From NCBI GenBank assembly GCA_020635075.1, contig JACKAM010000001.1, forward strand, positions 1,426,001 through 1,490,000: 64,000 nucleotides of DNA, read 5' to 3'. This DNA is from Pseudobdellovibrionaceae bacterium. Lineage in GTDB: Bacteria > Bdellovibrionota > Bdellovibrionia > Bdellovibrionales > UBA1609. The first letter of the stretch is position 1. Each line of letters starts with the position of its first letter. Shown in pieces: positions 25,834-34,853 of the stretch. The position numbers and the translations under genes are program-made. A model generated the notes under the pieces. The model was not told the origin of the DNA, did no database searches, and saw only the letters and a program-made list of their open reading frames with translations.

Positions 25834-26603
25834 TAGGCCCCTCCCTCGCCCCGTTCGTCCAACTCCATCATCAGAGACCGGAGGGGTGCCTTCATTTCGG
25901 GCACCTGACTGAGCAGACTCAGGGTTCGCTGCACGATAACATCATTCTGTCCAATGGCTTCCCAGTTATCGAGCCATTCCTCTGCATCACCATAGTCCCT
26001 CTGCACCTCCCAGTCCGGGGACCGCTGTCCACAACTGAGTGAGCCGTATTCGTAGACTAGAGTTTGATCATCGAGCTCCACCACGGCCCGATCGACACGG
26101 TTTGTCTTTTCTCCCCTCTCGCTGCGCTCCATCCATAGGTAGAGATTGGTATCCTTCGGCCCATGGAACCAGTAATCAAACGTCATGGACTCACTAAAAA
26201 ACTGGGGGTGTATGGGGGTGAGGTTGGCACCAACCAATTTATCCACAAGAAACTTGGCAAAGGACGAATGCACCTCGGGAGGCATAATCGCCCAACGAAT
26301 GCCCGCAATATGCTCCCGAACCCAAATGATTTCAGCTTCGACTTCGATGGGCAGATTTTGCCCCAGAGCAATTTTCAATCGATAGAACTCACCCCGCTTA
26401 ACCCTCAGTTTTTTCGGCAGACGCAGAGCCGCTCCCGAATAGCTCATGTCATAAACTTCGGCACAGCTGTCATCAGGCCAAATCACCTCGGCGCCCAGAA
26501 TTTGTCGCAAGCGGCCCTGTTGAAAATCAAAATACAAGCGCTGGTACTGACGTCGCTCTTTAGCTGATAGCTTGGACTCGTCGAATTCTGTCTTTTTTGC
26601 CAT
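25833..26603 (-). CDS. PilZ-domain protein
   Basis: A 256-residue cytoplasmic protein with a PilZ domain at about residues 13-105. It starts with RRQYQRLYFDF, close to the RxxxR c-di-GMP motif, and has a DMSYSGAALRLP strand in place of D/NxSxxG. Both halves of the binding site are therefore present. The second half (about 110-256) has no recognised domain. It probably responds to c-di-GMP. It sits in the operon with the SRPBCC gene before it and the thioesterase after it, overlapping the latter by 1 bp. Confidence 0.88.
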   Translation of the reverse strand: MAKKTEFDESKLSAKERRQYQRLYFDFQQGRLRQILGAEVIWPDDSCAEVYDMSYSGAALRLPKKLRVKRGEFYRLKIALGQNLPIEVEAEIIWVREHIAGIRWAIMPPEVHSSFAKFLVDKLVGANLTPIHPQFFSESMTFDYWFHGPKDTNLYLWMERSERGEKTNRVDRAVVELDDQTLVYEYGSLSCGQRSPDWEVQRDYGDAEEWLDNWEAIGQNDVIVQRTLSLLSQVPEMKAPLRSLMMELDERGEGGA

Positions 26604-26612
26604 GGGCCCATC

Positions 26613-27413
26613 CTACTTTTCAGTGGCCGGCTTGGTTTTTTTGTCCTCATCCGCTGCGGCCTGGGGACCTTTCGACCAAAGTTCTTCCACATGGGCCCGG
26701 AGAGTTTCTGCCATTTTTTGCATCACCACTTCCAGACCAAATTCAATGAAGAACTGGGGAATAGGAAGTTTGTCGTAATCATAAAAGGCTGTCATGGACA
26801 TTTCCGAACCGCGACGCTCGATGTCTTCAAGCTGCACCACACCTCTCATGCCTTTCATGGTTCCGGCCACGATGTGAAAGAGAATCTGCCTCTGCTTCCC
26901 CTGCCTTTGCAGCACTATGGCCATCAGCATCCGTGCATGATAGTTAAAAGCTGCGACGTGAAGGTACAGGTGACTCTTCTGCTCGTCGAATGTGGACTCG
27001 CGCACATATTCACTGAGATCCTTCAGGCGATGAAACTCCCGCACCCGAGCATAGGAAAACTCACCCGGCGCCTTCACGTGGCCCGCCCCAGTCATCCGCA
27101 ACCGACTCAAAGGCCGATCTTTAGATTTTTCCTCGGCCACCACCGAGACCAGGACGGCCCTTTCATCCTTGATCCTTCTGACAGCCTTTTCCTTGACCTG
27201 CCACCAGGGTTGTTTTTCCACCCACACACTGGGGAATCCAGTGGGAGAAATGTCTTCCCAACCCTCCCCTGGCGCCGGCATAATCGGCTCGCCGCGTTGT
27301 TCAGCCGCTGGAGGTTTTCCTTTTTTTCCCGGCGCCTTGGCCTCTCCATGGGAAAGGAGTGCACACACAGGGATCAGTCCCAGCAAAATAATCCAACTCT
27401 TTTGACTCCTCAC
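26613..27413 (-). CDS. Secreted SRPBCC/START-like protein
   Basis: The start is placed at a GTG (27413) because GGGGGAC precedes it and it opens a signal peptide (about residues 1-25). A longer frame to 27575 would run into the divergent pgsA start region. The remaining 240 residues show a helix-grip-like layout: a Trp start, a pair of strands, a middle FHRLKDLSEY helix, strands ILFHIVAG and GVVQLEDIERRGSEMSM, and a long C-terminal helix PQFFIEFGLEVVMQKMAETLR. That resembles SRPBCC lipid-binding proteins. It is the first gene of its operon and shares a divergent promoter region with pgsA. Confidence 0.75.
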   Translation of the reverse strand: MRSQKSWIILLGLIPVCALLSHGEAKAPGKKGKPPAAEQRGEPIMPAPGEGWEDISPTGFPSVWVEKQPWWQVKEKAVRRIKDERAVLVSVVAEEKSKDRPLSRLRMTGAGHVKAPGEFSYARVREFHRLKDLSEYVRESTFDEQKSHLYLHVAAFNYHARMLMAIVLQRQGKQRQILFHIVAGTMKGMRGVVQLEDIERRGSEMSMTAFYDYDKLPIPQFFIEFGLEVVMQKMAETLRAHVEELWSKGPQAAADEDKKTKPATEK

Positions 27414-27473
27414 TTGTCCCCCATCAGGGGAAACTCTATAAGGTTTTGGCAAGCTTCGTAAAGGGACGAAAGA

Positions 27474-28037
27474 ATGAATTCGCAGCCAAGTTGGAAAAAA
27501 AATCTTCCCATGTGGGCCACCTACGCCCGCATTGCCCTGACACCCTTTATCGTCGTCACCTTTTACTTCCCCCAAACCTGGATGGGCTGGCTGGCCGCTG
27601 TTATTTTCATCCTGGCCTCATTGACCGACTGGCTTGATGGCTATTGGGCGCGCAAGTTTCAGGCCGAAAGCGCCATGGGCAAGTTTATGGACCCCATTGC
27701 GGACAAGATTTTGGTACTCGGAGCCCTCATCATGCTTCTCGACGTAAACCGCGTTGATCCTTTGATGGTTTTGATTCTCCTGTCGCGTGATATTTTTATC
27801 GGCGGCCTCAGGTCCGTGGCGGCTGCCAACAATGTGATCATTGCCGCCAAACCTTTCGGCAAATTCAAAACCGCCTTGCAGATGGTGGGAATTCCCCTTC
27901 TCCTGATCAACACCTCTCCCTTTGGTCTGCCTGCTGCTGAAGTCGGGTATTGGCTCTTGTGGGGAAGCGTGGGCCTCAGCCTAGTCTCTGCCGGTGAATA
28001 CACCCTTGGTTATTACAAGGGACGCGCCGCGACTTAA
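27474..28037 (+). CDS. pgsA: CDP-diacylglycerol--glycerol-3-phosphate 3-phosphatidyltransferase PgsA
   Basis: PgsA makes phosphatidylglycerol-phosphate, the first committed step to PG and cardiolipin. It has about four to five membrane segments. The CDP-alcohol phosphotransferase motif D-G-x2-A-R-x8-G-x3-D-x3-D is complete in LDGYWARKFQ...GKFMDPIADK (about residues 48-70). The length of 187 is typical. It stands divergent to the SRPBCC gene; pgsA may be a single-gene transcript. Confidence 0.95.
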   Translation: MNSQPSWKKNLPMWATYARIALTPFIVVTFYFPQTWMGWLAAVIFILASLTDWLDGYWARKFQAESAMGKFMDPIADKILVLGALIMLLDVNRVDPLMVLILLSRDIFIGGLRSVAAANNVIIAAKPFGKFKTALQMVGIPLLLINTSPFGLPAAEVGYWLLWGSVGLSLVSAGEYTLGYYKGRAAT

Positions 28038-28148
28038 CGCCCTGACCTGTCGAATCAAAGCCGTGGACAACTGGGGCAATCCCACATAGGATTTTCCTTC
28101 GCATCATATTGACTAAAGTCGAGTGCGGACATTAAGCGGACGAGGCGC

Positions 28149-29375
28149 ATGGATTGGCTTAAATCGGGTCTTTGGGAAATCAAACAATCTTCTGCCTTGA
28201 GGTGGTTTGGGTTTTTGCTGGCTCTCTCCCACCTCATGACTTTCTTCCTTTGGGTCAGTGGTGGCCACCCGCCGCTCGCCTATTATGCGGATGCAGCCCC
28301 TCTGTGCTGGAGTTTTTTTGAGGACTGCGCCAGCCTCAGGGTCCTCAGCCATGGCCAAATGACATTGGTCTATTACACCTACCCTGTACTCGCTATCATT
28401 TCCGGCCTCATGTTTCTTTCTTTGCGACTTTATGGCTTTAGCTGGTTTTTCCTCTTATTGGCCTTTTTGTTTAAGTCCTTGCTCTATTTTAATGATGCGC
28501 GACTCAGCAGTAATGCCCACTATCTTCTATTTTTTGCCCACATTGCCTATTTGTTTGTTCCGCAAAAAAAATCTGTTCTGAAATACCTGCTGGTCTCCTT
28601 CTTTGTAGCTTCAGGCATTCTTAAGCTCAACGGTGATTGGATGTCAGGCCTGTGGCTGCAACAGCACACGGGACTCCACCCCAAAGTGAGTGAATGGATT
28701 GCAGCTCTCTCTGCCATTGCTGAGTTGATTCTTCCTTGGCTGTTGGTCTCGCGGAAGTCGCAAAATATTGTCATTGGTTTTTTTGCCCTTATGGCCTACT
28801 CCCTCAGTTACTGGTTTGTGTCGGACTCCATGGGCCCAGCCGTGCAGATTCTATTCCTTTTATACTACCCCTTCTACTACCTAGAGCAGCGCCGGATTGA
28901 AATGGAATACCTTTATCAATCTTACATTCGACCTGAAGCTAGTCGGGCCTGGATTTTCGTTGCACTCCTGACTTTTTGGAGCTTACAGGCCCTGCCATTT
29001 GCCCGCCATGTGAATCCGGCAATGGAAAGTGTGAGTGAAAATCTGGCCCTCGAAGGTTATCCGGCCGTCAAGGAATGCAAACAAACCACCTTTGCCCTAT
29101 TTACCAAAGAAGTCCGCGAAATCAGAATGGACGAGCCGAAAGGCCGGCCTGAGCGCCTTCATTGCGATCCCTTCATGCGCTTTTTGGACGTCAAGATTCT
29201 CTGTCAAAAGTTAGCCAACGAACCTGGATTTCAGAATATTGCCAGCTCTTTTTTGTTGCGAGAGCTGGATGATAAAGACTACCGACGTATTTTTGAAACC
29301 GATGACATTTGCAGTGAAAAGGTCAATTTTCGTAACTTGGAGCTTTTAGGATGGAACCGGACAAAGGGCGGCTGA
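28149..29375 (+). CDS. Polytopic membrane protein, HTTM-like
   Basis: A 408-residue protein with about eight membrane segments in the first 300 residues and a soluble Cys-containing C-terminal part (VKECKQTTFALF, LHCDPFMRF, ILCQKL, DDICSEK). The segment GILKLNGDWMSGLWL is like that of HTTM (gamma-carboxylase-like) membrane proteins. The family assignment is tentative. The end overlaps the next gene's start by 25 bp. TTGACT at 28109 with TTAAGC 17 bp later is a possible promoter. Confidence 0.75.
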   Translation: MDWLKSGLWEIKQSSALRWFGFLLALSHLMTFFLWVSGGHPPLAYYADAAPLCWSFFEDCASLRVLSHGQMTLVYYTYPVLAIISGLMFLSLRLYGFSWFFLLLAFLFKSLLYFNDARLSSNAHYLLFFAHIAYLFVPQKKSVLKYLLVSFFVASGILKLNGDWMSGLWLQQHTGLHPKVSEWIAALSAIAELILPWLLVSRKSQNIVIGFFALMAYSLSYWFVSDSMGPAVQILFLLYYPFYYLEQRRIEMEYLYQSYIRPEASRAWIFVALLTFWSLQALPFARHVNPAMESVSENLALEGYPAVKECKQTTFALFTKEVREIRMDEPKGRPERLHCDPFMRFLDVKILCQKLANEPGFQNIASSFLLRELDDKDYRRIFETDDICSEKVNFRNLELLGWNRTKGG

Positions 29376-30805
29376 GTCTCTTAAACAAGGCCCTATCTAT
29401 CGTCTACATTGTCATCTGCCTGTTCTTTGTTTTTAAGAACAACCCCTACCTCTATTCGACGGAGACTTTGAAAAGCATTTTTCACAAAGAGAAACAGGAT
29501 ATCCAAGCTCCGGTTCCCACCCCTCAAAAGGGTCTTCTCCAGACCTCTGATCTTAAAGCCACTTTTATGTGGCGAATGAACCCCAGTCGATCTGCCTCCC
29601 ATGACCCCAATGAAACATTCAATCGCAAATATGAAAAGCTCTGGGCTCGTGATTTGTGGGTCGATGGTGACCCTTTGTTCCGCCATGCTCGATGGTCTTT
29701 TGACGATAGTGGATTCTTTCTCGTTGCCGACCAGCCCGTCCTGGTGGCAACCGACCCCTCGGGAAATCTTAAGTGGAAACTCCAATTGGACGAGAAGAAC
29801 GCTTTGTTTAGCGCCCAGCCGGCCATCACTAAGACTCGCGTATATGCCACCACCACTAATGGACGCGTGTTCTGCTTAGACAAACAATCCGGCCACATCT
29901 ATTGGACCATTCGTGCTGCCTCGGGCACTCGCGGCGCCCCCATTCTCATTGGCGATCAGTTGTTTTTCTTTGCAGTTGAAGAGGAAGATCTCAAAAAGCG
30001 CACGCACTTGTTCTCTGCTCATCCGGAAACCGGGGAAGTCACCCGGGTGAGCAAAGAGGATTTGGGACCCATTAACAACCTTCCACCAACCGTCAATGAG
30101 ACCCTTAATGCCTTGTATGTGGCCAGCGAAGCCGGAAATCTTTTTGCTCTCAATTATGAGTCAGGAAAACTGCTGTTCAAGACTTCAACCTCGGACAAAA
30201 TTCTCTCGGGAGTGATCCTTGCTGAGAAAAAGGCCATCTTTACCACGATGGACGGCAAACTCGTTGCGGTGGACGCCAAATCTGGAACCATGGCCTGGGA
30301 AACAGACCTAGAATCCCCGTCTGATAGCACGCCCACCTTTATTCCTGACTATAATTTGATTTCTGTCATGACCAATAATGGGTATCTACAAACAGTCGAC
30401 ATCAACAATGGTGAGCGTAAATGGAAGTTTCTGACCCACAACGGTTCTCCTCACCACAACACCATCACCTTGCGCCTAAAGGGCAAGTGGATCGAAGAAC
30501 ATGAAATGAAGTGGCGCTATAAGGGCTGGGTGATACTTGCTCCCTGCGCGGAGAAACGCGTCTGCATATACAACCCGGAAAGGGGTCAAATTGTTGGCCG
30601 CATTTACTTGGATGGACCGCTTACCTCTGAAACCATCGTCGATGGCAAAGAATTTATGGTTTCAGTTTTGACCAAAAACAAGGAGACGGGTGAGGAGACC
30701 ACCCAGCTTCTTCGACTCGGTGAAAAGAACCAGGTCGATAAAACAACCGCTGCCCCCTCGGGAGGGAGCCCTTCAAAACCTGCTGGTGACCCAGAGGAGT
30801 CTTGA
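29351..30805 (+). CDS. Membrane-anchored PQQ-type beta-propeller protein
   Basis: A 484-residue protein with one N-terminal membrane anchor (about residues 12-28) and a large periplasmic part. It has at least six WD/PQQ-like blade motifs, for example KLQLDEKNALFSAQPAI, VFCLDKQSGHIYWTIRA, LFALNYESGKLLFKT, LVAVDAKSGTMAWETDL and LQTVDINNGERKWKF. This is the BamB/PQQ-like fold. No quinoprotein dehydrogenase residues are seen, so it is probably a scaffold. Overlap with the HTTM-like gene suggests the two act together. Confidence 0.85.
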   Translation: MEPDKGRLSLLNKALSIVYIVICLFFVFKNNPYLYSTETLKSIFHKEKQDIQAPVPTPQKGLLQTSDLKATFMWRMNPSRSASHDPNETFNRKYEKLWARDLWVDGDPLFRHARWSFDDSGFFLVADQPVLVATDPSGNLKWKLQLDEKNALFSAQPAITKTRVYATTTNGRVFCLDKQSGHIYWTIRAASGTRGAPILIGDQLFFFAVEEEDLKKRTHLFSAHPETGEVTRVSKEDLGPINNLPPTVNETLNALYVASEAGNLFALNYESGKLLFKTSTSDKILSGVILAEKKAIFTTMDGKLVAVDAKSGTMAWETDLESPSDSTPTFIPDYNLISVMTNNGYLQTVDINNGERKWKFLTHNGSPHHNTITLRLKGKWIEEHEMKWRYKGWVILAPCAEKRVCIYNPERGQIVGRIYLDGPLTSETIVDGKEFMVSVLTKNKETGEETTQLLRLGEKNQVDKTTAAPSGGSPSKPAGDPEES

Positions 30806-30919
30806 GGCCTTTTGCCCTCATTTTGGGCAGAATGCCTTAACCCTGCATCCAGACCCGATCCTACCCCTCTGGTTTGAGAAATACCTGAAATATCAGGGCC
30901 TTATTTTTGTTTTCGGGCG

Positions 30920-30949
30920 TTGACAAGGGTCCCGGTCTGCGAGTAAAAA
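30920..30949 (+). promoter_or_regulatory. Sigma70-type promoter for tRNA-Gly
   Basis: TTGACA at 30920-30925 is a consensus -35. TAAAAA at 30944-30949 (18-bp spacer) is a plausible -10. The tRNA starts about 20 bp further on. Confidence 0.6.
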
Positions 30950-30968
30950 GTATTCCTTTCGCACGACT

Positions 30969-31045
30969 GCGGGTGTAGCTCAGTTGGCTAGAGCGCGACC
31001 TTGCCAAGGTCGAGGTCGAGGGTTCGAGCCCCTTCACCCGCTCCA
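30969..31045 (+). tRNA. tRNA-Gly (GCC)
   Basis: A full cloverleaf with encoded CCA. The acceptor stem is GCGGGTG/CACCCGC, the D arm TAGCTCAGTTGG. The anticodon stem CGACC/GGTCG holds the loop TTGCCAA with anticodon GCC, and the T arm contains GGTTCGAGCC. Length 77 nt including CCA. Confidence 0.97.
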
Positions 31046-31081
31046 AATTTTAAGCCTGTCGTGTGGTCAGTACTTCCGGTT

Positions 31082-31474
31082 CTACTCCCCAGTGTCAAAA
31101 TCGATGGTGTGATTGACCCACATGGAAGAGCTGGGCTCGATGAACCGGCGGACCACGTTGTGACCATCGATCAAATGGGTGCCGCGGTAGTAATCCACCG
31201 AGAAGAACTTGTCGGGATCGGTGGGGTGATCAACAAACAGGCGAATGATATCATAGTCAGAAGGACCACTGGCCAAATCCCAAAGGAGTTCCACTCCCTT
31301 CATTTTGACACCTTTCAATAGTCCGCCAACTTCGAATTCAGGTTCCAAGGTCTGAACCAATTCATAAAGGCGATTGTATTCCTTGAGGATGACATCAGAT
31401 CGACTGTCCCGAGCGGCGAAAGCTGGAATTTGCAGAACCAAAAGTGCGGTCACGAAGAGTGCGCGAAACATCAT
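31082..31474 (-). CDS. Small secreted protein of unknown function
   Basis: The 130-residue protein begins with a clear signal peptide (MMFRALFVTALLVLQIPAFA-A). The mature part is acidic with alternating strands and helices and has no cysteines. It ends 37 bp after the convergent tRNA gene. AGGGGGTAATG precedes the start. No family recognised. Confidence 0.72.
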   Translation of the reverse strand: MMFRALFVTALLVLQIPAFAARDSRSDVILKEYNRLYELVQTLEPEFEVGGLLKGVKMKGVELLWDLASGPSDYDIIRLFVDHPTDPDKFFSVDYYRGTHLIDGHNVVRRFIEPSSSMWVNHTIDFDTGE

Positions 31475-31668
31475 TACCCCCTACTATTAATTAGCCAATT
31501 AGCTATCCAAGAAAACTCGGGGAATAAAGACCTGATACTCTGTTGTAACTTCTTCAAGTAAAGTTCCCGGTCATATCCTGCAACGCGCCTGGCTGAAATG
31601 TCCTACTGATCCATTCTGTAGCATCAGAAACCCTAGGCGGGAGCTTAGAGTGGGGCGTGTCCCTCCCT

Positions 31669-31698
31669 CGATGCCCAGTAGCAGGTATCTGGGCATCG
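31669..31698. terminator. Hairpin downstream of the 31729-32145 gene
   Basis: CGATGCCCAG (31669-31678) and CTGGGCATCG (31689-31698) form a perfect 10-bp stem with a 10-nt loop about 30 bp after the stop codon on the minus strand. There is no T-run, so it is a weak or factor-dependent terminator, or an RNA stabiliser. Confidence 0.5.
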
Positions 31699-31728
31699 AA
31701 GAGATGGGCGTCTCACAGAGGGCTTCGA

Positions 31729-32145
31729 TTACATAGAAGCTGTGCAGACAGGGGACTGAATCACATCCACCGTCATGCGATCGATGGCAGGAACTGAAAT
31801 GGCGCGGAAGTTGACGGCTGCTGCCTTTTCTCTTTTTACTTTAGCCACGCCAAGGCAACTGTCACCCAATCCACCGCCAGCGTCAAAAGTCACAGTGTAA
31901 GTTGCGCTTACCCAATGTCCTTCAGGACACATGGGATTATTCCAAATGTAGTTTCCGTCTTTGTCGGACACGTCGACCGAGGTCACTTTGTCAGCCGAAA
32001 CTTGAAGAGCAGCAAGGGCTCCTGCTTGCAGATCGTACATAGCCAACACCTTGTCGACATCCAGAGGGGCCATGGAACAGGCGCTCGCGGGTTTTGCTGA
32101 AACAAGCACCAAGGCCATCGCCATCATACCAATAATTGCTTTCAT
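31729..32145 (-). CDS. Small secreted protein of unknown function
   Basis: A 138-residue frame with a signal peptide (MKAIIGMMAMALVLVSAKPASA) followed by a Cys (CSMAPLD). The region after it (AGALAALQVSADKVTSVDVSDKDGNYIWNNPMCPEGHWVSATYTVTF) is mostly beta, and three more Cys occur near MCPEGHW, DSCLGV and SPVCTASM. An AGGAGAT ribosome site precedes the ATG. No family is recognised; it is probably periplasmic with disulfides. Confidence 0.75.
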   Translation of the reverse strand: MKAIIGMMAMALVLVSAKPASACSMAPLDVDKVLAMYDLQAGALAALQVSADKVTSVDVSDKDGNYIWNNPMCPEGHWVSATYTVTFDAGGGLGDSCLGVAKVKREKAAAVNFRAISVPAIDRMTVDVIQSPVCTASM

Positions 32146-32328
32146 TAAGATCTCCTTATGAGGGTGGTTAACTGGCTCATCCCTTTAGACATGATGGGCA
32201 AAGGATGAGCCTCACCCTCCCTTACTCACAAGGGGATGGGGCCTCAATAAATTCCAGGAGATTGAATGATTCACAGGGACAGTCTGGTTCTAGTCCTTCA
32301 TCTTTTGAAAATAATGTTCCCGGTTAAA

Positions 32329-33240
32329 CTATTGTCCCTGCAAACGTTCGGAGAGCTCGATTAATTCGTCGAGGAATTTTCTCACCTGAAGCGCGTGATT
32401 GGTGAAGATCCACTCCACGTCGCGATTGACCTCGCGAGCAAGGGCATTCGACGAATTGATAAATCCGGTGCCTACAAGCTGGGATTGCCCGCGGTGGATT
32501 TCAAGATAGGGCCGACCAAGTAAGGCATAGTGCCCAGTCACTCCACCAAAGTTCTGGTCCAATGCCGCCTTGCTTTGTAGCGAGGTGTTGGTTTCTGCCA
32601 CGGGCAAAAATGCTGATGTGGGGATAAAACGAACGCCGTTAAACAAAGCCGCATCCAAGGCAAGCAGATGATAATCCCGCCCCGGTTGCAAGTGAAACAG
32701 CATTTGCATCAACATCTGTCCTTGCTCGGGCGTTAACGTCTCTTTGATCTCAATCATCAGATGCATCTTGCCACTGTAGGCAGCAAGCACTTCTTCAAAC
32801 CGCGGGATCTTAGGAAGAGCTTGGCGAATCTCAGCCGCCGTATGGTCTTTGATCACCAAATCAGTGGCAAACAGTCGTCCTGTATTCGGATCATGGTGAA
32901 TCACAGGCACATTGTCCTTGGTCCAACGGATGTCGAATTCAATTCCCCAAAGCCGATTCTGCAAGCAAAGATCAAAGGCCTCCATGGTGTTTTCCAAGAT
33001 GCCCATTTTGTTATTGTGGGCACCGCGATGAGCCACCACTTTAGTTCTTTTGAGCTTTTCCAAGGGAGGAATCGGTCGCGGAACCGATGCGAAGATCAAA
33101 TCCGTGACGGCTTGAGCCAGGAGCTGGACCTTTTCTATGAGGGCCTGGCGGCTCAGGAACTTCCAACAGCGACCCTGAGCCGAGGCCACAGGTCCCCATG
33201 AAGCCAAAACAAGGCCCCAAAAAAGGACAAATTTCGTCAC
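32329..33240 (-). CDS. Secreted glycerophosphodiester phosphodiesterase (GDPD family)
   Basis: A 303-residue protein from GTG 33240, where a signal peptide starts (VTKFVLFWGLVLASWGPVASA); a TTG at 33288 is also in frame. The GDPD core shows VAHRGAHNN, ENTMEAFDLCL, GIEFDIRWTKDNVPVIHHDP and MIEIKE. The catalytic His pair and the metal-binding Glu/Asp are present. The C-terminal half has a Trp/His motif region (LLGRPYLEIHRGQ and GTGFINSSNALAREV) that is rather PLD-like in feel. It likely cleaves phospholipid head groups in the periplasm. A copy of the FeeM-cluster motif lies upstream (33367-33380) in the same orientation. Confidence 0.85.
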   Translation of the reverse strand: MTKFVLFWGLVLASWGPVASAQGRCWKFLSRQALIEKVQLLAQAVTDLIFASVPRPIPPLEKLKRTKVVAHRGAHNNKMGILENTMEAFDLCLQNRLWGIEFDIRWTKDNVPVIHHDPNTGRLFATDLVIKDHTAAEIRQALPKIPRFEEVLAAYSGKMHLMIEIKETLTPEQGQMLMQMLFHLQPGRDYHLLALDAALFNGVRFIPTSAFLPVAETNTSLQSKAALDQNFGGVTGHYALLGRPYLEIHRGQSQLVGTGFINSSNALAREVNRDVEWIFTNHALQVRKFLDELIELSERLQGQ

Positions 33241-33366
33241 TAATCTCAATGAACAACCCACAGATTCGTCTCCAACCCAGATAGCCAAACTCCATTCTTA
33301 GCCATTCACGGATCATACCGAACTCACAATCCGGCATCCCCACCCGTTTTCTCATCCGTCCAGCAT

Positions 33367-33380
33367 GGCGTTTTTTGACC
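33367..33380 (-). promoter_or_regulatory. FeeM-cluster motif copy A1 (minus orientation)
   Basis: GGTCAAAAAACGCC read on the minus strand. It lies 126 nt upstream of the GDPD start at 33240 (78 nt from the TTG at 33288) and is inverted relative to copy A2. It may act on the GDPD gene or as a distal site for feeM-1. Confidence 0.5.
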
Positions 33381-33513
33381 TTTTTCTCACTGCCGCCGAA
33401 TTCTTCCTCCTTTTGCCTATCCTCTAGACGATGGACTCCCCCTTAATTGCATTCCAGCTTCGTCATTGGACATTGTTCAGCCTGTCTCCCACCTGTACGA
33501 ATGGGCGGGTTTG

Positions 33514-33527
33514 GTTCAAAAAACGCC
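33514..33527 (+). promoter_or_regulatory. FeeM-cluster motif copy A2, before feeM-like gene 1
   Basis: GTTCAAAAAACGCC, 64 nt before the GTG at 33592. Spacing and orientation match copies B, C and D, which supports this GTG as the start. The rest of 33241-33591 holds no gene I can support. Confidence 0.65.
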
Positions 33528-33591
33528 CGGTTCCCACTCTGCACTCCATCCGAAATCACTAATGAAGACAATCAAATCCGGGGTGGACCAG

Positions 33592-34812
33592 GTGAACATC
33601 AAGAGAAGCATTCGGAAAAATTTAAATCAGTTGTTGAAGCTTGCCCCCCGAGAGCTGCGCCAAAGCCTTTTTCGGCAAATGCTCCATCTTCCGATCATTC
33701 CACCATCAAACATCCTGGTTAAATTTGCAGAGTCCCCGGATGAATTTAATCAGGCCTTTAGACTCATTCAAGAGACCTATGCTCACCTTGGGTATTGCGA
33801 TCGATCCACTCCTATGCGGGCCACCAAGTATCACACTTTGCCGACGACAAAGGTGGTTATCATCCTTTTGGACGGGAAAGTGATCGCCACCATCACTCAT
33901 ATACTGGACAATCCAATGGGACTGCCCATTGAAAACCAATGGAGTATCCAGGCTCTCCGCGAACAAGGCCACCTCTCGGCGGAGATATCGAGCTTAGCCA
34001 TCAGTAAGCAATGGCGTCACAACCATGGCCTTCTCCACTACATGACTCGGTTTCTTCTCGACTACGCCATCAATCACCTGGGTGTGGACACCTGGGTGAT
34101 CGTCACCCACCCAAGTACCAGAGACTTTTACCAAGGCGTCTTGTGCTTTCAAACTCTGTCCGAAGATATTAAACACTGCGGCCACGTTAAAAATGCGCTC
34201 GGCCTCGCCCAGATGCTCGACCTCAACCAACTACAAGAAAACTTTTTTCGCCTCTACAGAAATCGGCCGCCCCATCAAAACATTCACGACTTTTACTTTG
34301 TTCGAGACTTCTCAAATTGCTTTCAGTTCCCCACTCCCTCCATCTTCCTGACCAACTCAATGCCCAGGTTTTACTTTAAAGAACTCTTCACGACGACGAC
34401 ACCCATCATCAGTGACATGAGCTGTCGGGAGCGATTGATTCTCTCTGGCTTGTACAGCGACCTCGTCGATCATCTCGGCCTGCCGTTTCTGCAAAATCTC
34501 CGTCTGAGAAGTCTTACGAGCATATCTGGACAATTGCGAACTCGGGATGCATTGCTTCCCGTCCGTGTGGCTGATGTTTCATCAGGTGGGGCTAAGATTC
34601 TGTCAAAATTTCCACTCCCCCTTGATCACTCTCCAATTCGCCTGATGTTGCCACTTCAGCCCAAGCTAGAGGTTCCCATTAGGATTGTTTGGAACATTAA
34701 TCAGCGCGTGGCAGGAGTTCAGATTTGCGATCCAGCCCCCAGCACCTGGCTGCGGTGGACCGAGGACTTGCGCCGCCAGTTTCAAACAAGTATGTTGACC
34801 CGTGTGGCCTAA
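33592..34812 (+). CDS. FeeM-like N-acyl amino acid synthase with PilZ-like tail (copy 1)
   Basis: An acyl-ACP-dependent N-acyltransferase of the FeeM / AHL-synthase-like fold. The core includes KFAESPDEFNQAFRLIQETY near residue 45, EISSLAISKQWR, and THPSTRDFYQGVLCFQTLS followed by a KNALGLAQMLDL stretch, as in FeeM proteins (THPxHxxFY...APAVxLxLDL). The last 100 residues resemble PilZ (VADVSSGGAKIL...RIVWNINQRVAGVQI) but no RxxxR is visible, so c-di-GMP binding is uncertain. GTG 33592 is chosen by alignment with copy 2 and by GGGGTGG 5-9 nt before it; ATG 33562 is the alternative. It is followed by an AraC gene 41 bp later. Product predicted: N-acyl amino acid. No acyl carrier protein gene is present nearby. 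Confidence 0.75.
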   Translation: MNIKRSIRKNLNQLLKLAPRELRQSLFRQMLHLPIIPPSNILVKFAESPDEFNQAFRLIQETYAHLGYCDRSTPMRATKYHTLPTTKVVIILLDGKVIATITHILDNPMGLPIENQWSIQALREQGHLSAEISSLAISKQWRHNHGLLHYMTRFLLDYAINHLGVDTWVIVTHPSTRDFYQGVLCFQTLSEDIKHCGHVKNALGLAQMLDLNQLQENFFRLYRNRPPHQNIHDFYFVRDFSNCFQFPTPSIFLTNSMPRFYFKELFTTTTPIISDMSCRERLILSGLYSDLVDHLGLPFLQNLRLRSLTSISGQLRTRDALLPVRVADVSSGGAKILSKFPLPLDHSPIRLMLPLQPKLEVPIRIVWNINQRVAGVQICDPAPSTWLRWTEDLRRQFQTSMLTRVA

Positions 34813-34853
34813 CTTCAGGTTGTCGGCCGCTTTCCTTTATGGGGGTATCTACC

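Noticed and set aside
33365..33427. A 20-residue open frame starting MAFFDL and another starting MAFFDL at 45581-45616, which look like paired signal peptides or pheromones
   Set aside because: The likeness comes from the shared DNA motif (ATGGC-T-run-GAC), read on the opposite strand. Neither has a ribosome site, and the motif is also present at two sites without such a frame.
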